Assembly (NCBI RefSeq): GCF_001467585.1
Contig: NZ_LNXY01000027.1
Span: forward strand, 62,001 to 126,000
DNA: 64,000 nt
Source of the DNA: Legionella drozanskii LLAP-1
Lineage (GTDB): Bacteria; Pseudomonadota; Gammaproteobacteria; Legionellales; Legionellaceae
Direction of reading: 5' to 3'
Below, in pieces: positions 57,495 through 64,000 of this stretch. Every line of letters begins with the position of its first letter. Position 1 is the stretch's first letter. The notes below the pieces were generated by a model that was not told the origin of the DNA, searched no databases, and worked only from the letters and a program-made list of their open reading frames with translations. Made by a program: the position numbers and the translations under genes.

Positions 57495-59295
57495 GGTTAA
57501 TTTCCAATTGAATGGCTTTAACAAGCTGGCTTACAGTAAAGGGTTGGCCATTGCATTGACTAATGGACTTCGCATCGACCAAATATTTAGCGCGCAGTAA
57601 TTGACATAACTGGCCGGAATTTAATTCTGCAACCAAAATTTTCTCATATTTTGCGAATAACTCGGTTAACCCTTCTGGAAAAGGATTCAAGTGGCGCAAA
57701 TGAAGTAGCGCAAGAGGTAAGCCCTCTGCATGACATTGATGGACGGCCGATTTCAAGCTGCCATAAGTTGAGCCCCAGCCAATCAACAAAATGTTGGCAT
57801 TAACATTCCCTTCAACCACTAAATCAGCATATTCACGCGATACAGCTGCAATTTTTGCAGCTCGCAAATTAACCATTTTTTGGTGATTTTCGGCGTCATA
57901 ACTAACACGTCCCTCTTCCCCTTGTTTCTCTAAGCCACCAATTTGATGGATAAAACCTGGAGTTCCTGGAACATTCCAGCTACGTGCTAAAACCTCATCT
58001 CGCTGATAGGGTTTGGGGAAGCGATTAAAATCGATCTTGGGTATTTTAATGGATTCGACTGAGGGAATTTTCCAGGGTTCAGCCGCATTAGCCAGATAAG
58101 CATCCAATAACACGATGACCGGCGTCATGTATTTAGTCGCTATGGTAAATGCTTCAATAATCGTATTAAAACAATCGGCTGATGATTGAGCTGCCAAAAC
58201 GGGTAAAGGCGCTTCGCCATGACGACCATAGAGCGCTTGGCGCAGATCACTCTGACCTGTTTTAGTGGGTAAGCCTGTGGATGCCCCTGCTCGTTGTACA
58301 TCAATTAATACGAGAGGCAACTCCGTCATTGCCGCTAAACCCAGACTTTCACTTTTTAAATCAAGACCAGGTCCTGAGGTACAGCTCAGTGCTAAATGAC
58401 CTCCATAAGCAGCACCAATACAGGAGCACAAGGCAGCGATTTCATCTTCAGCCTGCAGCAATCTCACGCCATAGTCAGACAATTTGGCACATTCATGTAA
58501 AATGGCAGAAGCAGGTGTAATCGGATAACCGGAAACGAAAACGGGAATTTTTGTACTGACCGAAAGGGTAGCTAAAGCTAAACCAACCGCTTCAACACCG
58601 GTAATTTGCCTGTATTCTCCGCTGTCGCGATTCACTTGCCCTAGCATAAATTGGCGACGACTTAATTCTAAAGTCATTGCATAGTTATAGCCTGCCAAGA
58701 GGGTTAACTCATTTGCTTTAGCCGTTTGCGGTTGAGCTTTAAATTTTTTAGCGATAAAAGCGAGACAATTGTCAGTTGGTAAATCAAAAAGCCAGAGCAC
58801 AAGCCCGAGTACATAAAAGTTTTTTGCTTTCTTCGCTTGAGCATGATTGATAGAGAGTGCTTCAATCGCTTGTAAAGTTTGGGTGATTAAAGGTAAGGAT
58901 ATTAAATGATAATGCTCAGCCGATTTTTCGAGAAACTCGCTTGTTAAACCCGCTTTTTGCCAATCTTTATCCGTAAAACTATCTTCATTAATAATAAGCA
59001 ATCCACCCGGACTTAAAAATTGCAGCGACGTTTTCAAGGCTGCAGGGTTTAAGGCCACCAAAACATCCAGTGTTTCCCCAGCAGTAAAAATAGCTTGTTC
59101 CGCCATCGCCAGCTGGAATCCAGAAACGCCTGCTACCGTGCCAGCAGGCGCTCTTATTTCGGCGGGGAAATCAGGTAAAGTTCTCACATCACGTCCATTC
59201 AAAGCGGCTGTGATAGTTAATTGCTCACCTACCAGTTGCACCCCATCCCCGGAATCGCCGGTAAAACGGATAACAATTGAGTCAGTATTTGCCAT
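57475..59295 (-). CDS. korA: 2-oxoacid:ferredoxin oxidoreductase gamma-alpha fusion subunit (KorA-like)
   Basis: 606 residues. N-terminal gamma domain ([20 protein letters not shown], about 8-190), then the alpha pyrimidine-binding domain ([52 protein letters not shown]) and a C-terminal transketolase-like domain ([16 protein letters not shown]). This two-subunit layout is typical of KorAB-type enzymes. Substrate choice (2-oxoglutarate versus pyruvate) is not certain. The start overlaps pdxJ by 14 bp. Confidence 0.9.
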   Translation of the reverse strand: MANTDSIVIRFTGDSGDGVQLVGEQLTITAALNGRDVRTLPDFPAEIRAPAGTVAGVSGFQLAMAEQAIFTAGETLDVLVALNPAALKTSLQFLSPGGLLIINEDSFTDKDWQKAGLTSEFLEKSAEHYHLISLPLITQTLQAIEALSINHAQAKKAKNFYVLGLVLWLFDLPTDNCLAFIAKKFKAQPQTAKANELTLLAGYNYAMTLELSRRQFMLGQVNRDSGEYRQITGVEAVGLALATLSVSTKIPVFVSGYPITPASAILHECAKLSDYGVRLLQAEDEIAALCSCIGAAYGGHLALSCTSGPGLDLKSESLGLAAMTELPLVLIDVQRAGASTGLPTKTGQSDLRQALYGRHGEAPLPVLAAQSSADCFNTIIEAFTIATKYMTPVIVLLDAYLANAAEPWKIPSVESIKIPKIDFNRFPKPYQRDEVLARSWNVPGTPGFIHQIGGLEKQGEEGRVSYDAENHQKMVNLRAAKIAAVSREYADLVVEGNVNANILLIGWGSTYGSLKSAVHQCHAEGLPLALLHLRHLNPFPEGLTELFAKYEKILVAELNSGQLCQLLRAKYLVDAKSISQCNGQPFTVSQLVKAIQLEINHEQQQL

Positions 59296-60028
59296 AGTTC
59301 CTTGCTTCCAGCATAAGTTGACGCATGTCCCTCACTGCATTTTTCAAGCCAGAAAATAAAGCGCGTGCAATGATTGCATGGCCAATGTTTAATTCATTAA
59401 ACTCTTTTATAGCCGCGATTGGTTTAACATTATGATAATGTAAACCGTGTCCCGCATTTACAATTAAATTAAAACTTGCCGCATACTCCGCTGCCTCTTT
59501 AATTCGCTGCAATTCTTGCTCTTGTTCCATCGCTGTTGTTGCATCAGCATAGCAACCAGTATGGATTTCGATAGCGGGCGCACCGACTTCAACTGCCGCA
59601 TCAATTTGTTTTTTATCCGCGTCGATAAACAAAGAAACCTCAGAGCCGATTTGCTGTAAACGTTTTACTGCGTTAGCAACAGATTGATAATGACCTACCA
59701 CATCTAAGCCCCCTTCTGTTGTTAACTCTTCACGTTTTTCAGGTACTAAACAAGCATGTTCGGGCTTTATTTCTTCAGCAAAATCAAGCATGGCTTCGGT
59801 TACAGCCAATTCCAAATTCATCCGAGTTTGTAATACTGATTTAATAAGTCTAACATCACGCGCTTGAATATGACGTAAATCTTCCCGCATGTGCAGGGTA
59901 ATTCCATCTGCACCAGCTTCTTCCGCATCCATAGCTGCTTGAACTGGATCGGGATAACGAGTACCACGGGCCTGACGAAGAGTTGCGATGTGATCAATAT
60001 TAACGCCGAGTAAAATTTCTTTAGACAT
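59282..60028 (-). CDS. pdxJ: Pyridoxine 5'-phosphate synthase PdxJ
   Basis: 248 residues from ATG 60028, which has GGTGGAA at proper distance; ATGs at 60031 and 60040 are alternatives. [18 protein letters not shown] at the start, [30 protein letters not shown], and [17 protein letters not shown]. Condenses 3-amino-1-hydroxyacetone phosphate with deoxyxylulose 5-phosphate in vitamin B6 synthesis. Often follows recO and era in gammaproteobacteria, as here. Confidence 0.95.
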   Translation of the reverse strand: MSKEILLGVNIDHIATLRQARGTRYPDPVQAAMDAEEAGADGITLHMREDLRHIQARDVRLIKSVLQTRMNLELAVTEAMLDFAEEIKPEHACLVPEKREELTTEGGLDVVGHYQSVANAVKRLQQIGSEVSLFIDADKKQIDAAVEVGAPAIEIHTGCYADATTAMEQEQELQRIKEAAEYAASFNLIVNAGHGLHYHNVKPIAAIKEFNELNIGHAIIARALFSGLKNAVRDMRQLMLEARNYGKY

Positions 60029-60129
60029 CATTTCCACCATTTGTTAAAACAATTGCTCCAAATTATGACGCTAAATGGCGCTGGCAGCTATACTTCTATA
60101 AGAAAATCATAAGCGATTTATGTGCCAAG

Positions 60130-60816
60130 TTATTTGCGTGGATACAAGGAGCGAGATTTCAACTCTCTTCCTCCTAAAAGATGATCAATGGCCTGACGCA
60201 TAATGAACTTCGCTGTTTTTAACAGCTTCAACTCATCGAGTTGTCCCTCTGCCAAAGCCAGAATATGTTCGCCTGGAATCCCTGCACTAGCTAATATAAA
60301 GCCTTCGTCGGGAAGAAGTTGATAACAATGATGTGCTCGAATGGGGTTTATTGAATGCGCTTCGTGAGTAAAGGATAAGGAATAACCACAGGCAAGTAGC
60401 AAAGCCCATTCGAATCGCCTTAACAAAACTTCTATGCCTAATTTATCGTTGAAATCCGCTAATCCTCGGAGGGTCTCTTGATAAATGACAAAAAGCTCCG
60501 GATAAGAATCCATCGAACTCAGCGCATAAAAAATCAATTCATTAACGTAAAGTCCAGCAAAAAGAGAATTTGCTCTCAGTTCGACTGCTTCTTTTTGAAT
60601 TTCAAGTTGACGGACGAAATAATAGTCTTTTCGCACATCCACCGCTAACCACAAAGGTATAAATGGCTGTAAAATGGCTTGTTTTTTAGGCGTCCGTCCC
60701 CCTTTATACAAACAATTGAGAACTCCTTTTTCGCGGGTAAAAAAACTCACCCGCGCACTGCTGTCTCCAGAAGGGCTTTTATGTAAAACCCAAGCTTCGA
60801 GTGTCTCAGTTGTCAT
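60130..60816 (-). CDS. recO: DNA repair protein RecO
   Basis: 228 residues: N-terminal OB fold (EAWVLHKSPSGDSSARVSFF, TREKGVLNCLYKGGRTPKK) and helical C-terminus (LFAGLYVNELIFYALS). Loads RecA on SSB-coated DNA with RecR. The cysteine zinc motif seen in some RecO proteins is absent, as is usual in gammaproteobacteria. Overlaps era by 11 bp. Confidence 0.93.
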   Translation of the reverse strand: MTTETLEAWVLHKSPSGDSSARVSFFTREKGVLNCLYKGGRTPKKQAILQPFIPLWLAVDVRKDYYFVRQLEIQKEAVELRANSLFAGLYVNELIFYALSSMDSYPELFVIYQETLRGLADFNDKLGIEVLLRRFEWALLLACGYSLSFTHEAHSINPIRAHHCYQLLPDEGFILASAGIPGEHILALAEGQLDELKLLKTAKFIMRQAIDHLLGGRELKSRSLYPRK

Positions 60817-61693
60817 AGCCCAATTGTCTTAATAAACGCTCGTCATCAGCCCAACCCGATTTCACTTTGCACCAGCATTGTAGAAAGACTTTTTTGTCGA
60901 GTAATCGTTCCATATCTAAACGTGCACTAGTGGCCATTTCTTTTAATTTTTTCCCTTTGTCGCCAATGATCATGCGCTTGTGATTGTCTTTATCGACTAA
61001 GATTAACGCATGAATACGAACTAGATTTCCTTCATCTTTATAAGATTCAATATCAACGGTGGTGGAATACGGTAGTTCTTGACCACAGAGACGAAATATT
61101 TTTTCGCGCAGCAGTTCGGCGCATAGAAATTTAACAGGGCGATCGGTAAATTGATCATCAGCGAATAAATGGGGACCTTCAGGTAGGAATGCTTTTAATC
61201 GTTCTTCTAGTTGATCAACTTGCACACCAGTTTTCGCTGAGAGAGGAATGATAGCGGCAAAATCATGCCGTTGGCTTACTGTTTCGATCCAAGGTAATAA
61301 TTGGCTTTTTTCGGCAATTTTATCTACTTTATTCACAGCAAGAATACAAGGAGCCCCTGCTTGTTTAATCAGCTGCAAAACATGATCATCCTCTTCATTC
61401 CAATGCGTACCGTCAACAATAAAAACAATGACGTCCACATCTCGTAATGCTGCATTGGCTGTTTTATTCATCAAACGATTCATCACTTTCTTAGAACCTT
61501 GGTGAATACCCGGTGTATCGACATACACGTACTGATACTCCCCTTCGGTTTGTATACCCAAAATACTGTGTCTCGTGGTTTGCGGTTTTCGAGAAGTGAT
61601 ACTTAATTTTTGCTGCAAGATACAATTTAAAAGTGTGGACTTACCCACATTAGGTCGCCCAACTAAAGCAATATAACCACAATAACTTGTCAT
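60806..61693 (-). CDS. era: GTPase Era
   Basis: 295 residues: G1 GRPNVGKSTLLN (about 12-23), switch/G3 VDTPGIHQGSK, G4 NKVDK, and a C-terminal KH domain (MIIGDKGKKLKEMATSAR). Binds 16S rRNA for 30S assembly. Head of the era-recO-pdxJ run; the rnc gene that usually precedes it is not next to it here, as the neighbour at 61864 is divergent and unknown. Confidence 0.97.
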   Translation of the reverse strand: MTSYCGYIALVGRPNVGKSTLLNCILQQKLSITSRKPQTTRHSILGIQTEGEYQYVYVDTPGIHQGSKKVMNRLMNKTANAALRDVDVIVFIVDGTHWNEEDDHVLQLIKQAGAPCILAVNKVDKIAEKSQLLPWIETVSQRHDFAAIIPLSAKTGVQVDQLEERLKAFLPEGPHLFADDQFTDRPVKFLCAELLREKIFRLCGQELPYSTTVDIESYKDEGNLVRIHALILVDKDNHKRMIIGDKGKKLKEMATSARLDMERLLDKKVFLQCWCKVKSGWADDERLLRQLGYDN

Positions 61694-61863
61694 TAATCTT
61701 TTTCCTGTATATTTTTAGCGCACTTTAACAGTAAAAAGCGGTATCGATGCTGTTAAAGATGCTATTTTGACAATTTTGCAAACAAATTTAACATATTTTG
61801 CTTGCCTTAAAAACATAAAAATTTATACTTGTCCCCAAGGTTTAAAACCTACCCCATTATCTT

Positions 61864-64000
61864 ATGCGTACCATCATTCCATTATCAGTTAGACCTCACG
61901 ATTTTTACGCTTCGCCGACAATTACGGCATCAGCGACTAGTGACCATGCCGGCATCGTGATCTATGGCTTTTTCAAAGCACAATATTTACTCCCTAACGG
62001 GGATTATTTGTTGATGATCGCTAATCATAATAATGATGCCACACAATTACTATATATCACTCATGATGCAGAAAAATTACGTGCTTTACCAGGTGAGCGC
62101 TGTGCCTCCATCGTAGCTAATGCGATTAGCCAACTTAATCGTTATCGTATCCGTTCTGATAACTATCCCAAACCTCGTACAGACGCACAATATACGAAAT
62201 ATGGGCTAACTCTTTCGGCTATTAAACGCCTTGAGGATTTATTAGAACAGGAAAGAGAATTAGCCATTGAAGATTGGGAAAGTCAGGAAAAATTGCGACG
62301 CGACGTCCTTAAAATTCTCTGTGAATGCGAAGATAGCAATCGTCTATTAGCGAATAACCCCGTGGTTTCCGAGGGAGAATTAGGAAAGATTTTATACGAG
62401 GCACGGAAAGCTGCTCAACATTATCAATTTAACCGAGCTTATCCAGTAAGTCGTATTGATCAACTTGATTTTACCCAAGAACCTTCAAACATAGTTGATA
62501 AACCTCCTTTCTATGTCTGGGATAGCGAGTCACATATTGGCAATGATGAGACGGCTTTATATGACACTTTAAGAGTTATTTGCCGCTTATACGACTTAAA
62601 ATTAGGTTCCAAATTGGCGGATATTCCCGCTAATCGCTTTGAGCGACTAGGATTATTTTTTAAAAATTTATGGTTCAACAGCCGACAATTTATTGACTAC
62701 TGGTCCTTGCCGCTTAAACCTTCTCAACCAAGCCAAACAACCAATTTATACACGGGCTTAGCCACCACCAAGATAAAACCCTACTATGCTTTGGAGGGAG
62801 TTCCTCAGCAAGGCTACAGTAGGGAAGAAATTAGCGAAGAAGCTAATCGTATCAATTTCTTTGAGCAGGATGGGCTATACTACCCTTTACCGAGTGGAGA
62901 TGATTTAGTTTCCATCAGTGAATTAAGCGGAAAACATCTCTATTTAGATCAACGACTTAAACTACAACTTAAAGCTTTTTTTTCCAAATTGCCTAGCTTT
63001 TTTGTCTATGTGTATCGCAGCATAACTCAATTTATCACTCATGATCTTTACGATGATTTTATTAATCATATTCATCATGATCATCCTGAAGCGGAAGCTA
63101 GGAAAACAAAACTGATACTTAAAAAAAGAACTTCTATGCAAAAATATTTAATGTCATTGCAAGAAATTCTACAAAGTGAAGAAGGCTTGCTTGCGAATGG
63201 CCAAACTTTGGCACAGTTTATTCACACCCAAATTTCAAATTCTAATTACGTATTAGCACGTGAGGAACACCCACCTAGCTCACCAACTTACGATAATCCC
63301 CTGCACCGTTTGTTAGAGGTAACTCGACATATAGGCTCTTATTTTGTTGATCTCAGTGAAAAAAATCCAATTATAGGCACTTTGGCGCTAGCAGCCTATG
63401 CGTACGGTGGCGGGGCGATTGTTGCGCCAGACGCGCTTACTTCTTTACTAGCTAAATTGCATTTAAAAGGATTAATTACAGGGATAAAACCTACTCAAGC
63501 CTTTGCCCAATGGATGAGTCATGGCACCAGCGCCGAAGCAATTTCCGTCGCAGCGACTTATTGGCAAGGAATAGTAGTTGGTGGTGATCTGGATAAGTTT
63601 TTTATCGAAGCCGTTAAAATACTGAAAGATAATCCTGCAGAAGTAGCTATCATTACTGCCTTGGCTGTTACTCTGGGTTTTGGTTTATGTGAAGCTATCC
63701 CGGCTTTACAAGAAGAGATGGGGCAATTTCCTTACGTCAATTATGCTTTCCTGGGTTTGAAGGGAGGTATAGCAATCAATGACACCATTATGCATCCAGG
63801 TGATGACTGGCTACTTGGCACGACTAAGTGGTTATTGAGAGGGGCTCTCATTCTTATTAAGTTAATGATCGCTCCTTTTATTGAAGGTTATTATTATGGA
63901 GGGGATGGATTTGTTTCTGGTTTGGAAAAAAGTGGTTATTTATTAATTCGCACTATCAAACAAAGCATTGCTGCACTTCTTGATTTAACTTTAGCCCTAT
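61864..64000 (+). CDS. Large unknown protein, 5' part (effector candidate)
   Basis: Starts at ATG 61864 and stays open for 712 codons to the right edge, so the C-terminus is missing. The N-terminus is soluble (MRTIIPLSVRPHDFY), with a helical Glu-rich region near 140-160 and a histidine cluster (NHIHHDHPEAEA) near residue 400. After about residue 500 come hydrophobic stretches (PIIGTLALAAYAYGGGAI, VAIITALAVTLGFGLCEAI, GALILIKLMIAPFIEGYYYG) that may be membrane segments. I recognise no domain. Large, mixed soluble/hydrophobic proteins of this kind are frequent among Legionella Dot/Icm substrates; that is inference. Confidence 0.75.
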   Translation, partial: MRTIIPLSVRPHDFYASPTITASATSDHAGIVIYGFFKAQYLLPNGDYLLMIANHNNDATQLLYITHDAEKLRALPGERCASIVANAISQLNRYRIRSDNYPKPRTDAQYTKYGLTLSAIKRLEDLLEQERELAIEDWESQEKLRRDVLKILCECEDSNRLLANNPVVSEGELGKILYEARKAAQHYQFNRAYPVSRIDQLDFTQEPSNIVDKPPFYVWDSESHIGNDETALYDTLRVICRLYDLKLGSKLADIPANRFERLGLFFKNLWFNSRQFIDYWSLPLKPSQPSQTTNLYTGLATTKIKPYYALEGVPQQGYSREEISEEANRINFFEQDGLYYPLPSGDDLVSISELSGKHLYLDQRLKLQLKAFFSKLPSFFVYVYRSITQFITHDLYDDFINHIHHDHPEAEARKTKLILKKRTSMQKYLMSLQEILQSEEGLLANGQTLAQFIHTQISNSNYVLAREEHPPSSPTYDNPLHRLLEVTRHIGSYFVDLSEKNPIIGTLALAAYAYGGGAIVAPDALTSLLAKLHLKGLITGIKPTQAFAQWMSHGTSAEAISVAATYWQGIVVGGDLDKFFIEAVKILKDNPAEVAIITALAVTLGFGLCEAIPALQEEMGQFPYVNYAFLGLKGGIAINDTIMHPGDDWLLGTTKWLLRGALILIKLMIAPFIEGYYYGGDGFVSGLEKSGYLLIRTIKQSIAALLDLTLAL

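Overview
The window looks like a chromosomal segment of a Legionella-type gammaproteobacterium. Base composition is AT-rich. The purine 5'-nucleotidase at 52968 resembles the Legionella cN-II-like enzyme. The envelope block (mla, ibaG, murA, nif3, truD divergent from kdsD-kdsC-lptCAB) follows the gammaproteobacterial order. Several unassignable, helical or lysine/glutamate-rich proteins are scattered among housekeeping genes, as Dot/Icm effector candidates are in Legionella. That effector reading is inference from style and context; no secretion signal was tested.

Left part (1-13.2 kb): a 5'-truncated unknown protein; a DAACS-family symporter preceded by its own promoter and a 27-codon leader ORF ending in four cysteine codons; a GH3 N-acetylhexosaminidase; a small exported protein; tRNA-Ser(GGA); an SDR and an aldo/keto reductase, divergent; a 661-residue repeat protein with an acidic tail; an APH(6)-like kinase; a GNAT acetyltransferase; an amino acid permease; and the first copy of a MITE-like element.

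Middle part (13.2-38.6 kb): an RND efflux pair with csaA; a three-gene run encoding a DPPR-synthase-like UbiA, a GT-C glycosyltransferase and a PglF/WbpM-type dehydratase; an unknown membrane protein; truD-nif3-murA-ibaG-mlaBCDEF on the minus strand, divergent from kdsD-kdsC-lptC-lptA-lptB; trpGDC; a flippase; and a GAF-cyclase. The mla system handles phospholipid trafficking, while kds/lpt genes make Kdo precursors and export LPS, so this is an outer-membrane biogenesis hub.

Right part (38.7-64 kb): a DUF423 protein, an unknown protein, glutaminase with a well-formed promoter, a small proline-rich ORF, xseA-rhomboid, mfd, tldD-nitrilase, yccA, a second unknown helical protein, the second MITE-like copy, a DUF6159 membrane protein, the 5'-nucleotidase, a methyltransferase-like unknown divergent from a LuxR-type regulator, korA-korB, pdxJ, recO, era, and a large unknown protein running off the right edge.

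The most interesting item is the polycysteine leader ORF upstream of the DAACS transporter (2341-2489), which resembles a cysteine-responsive attenuator in a genus known for its dependence on cysteine. Next are the two related inverted-repeat elements seated in a shared palindromic repeat, and the polyprenyl-phosphate pentose-like cassette. No CRISPR array, rRNA, transposase or integrase was seen.
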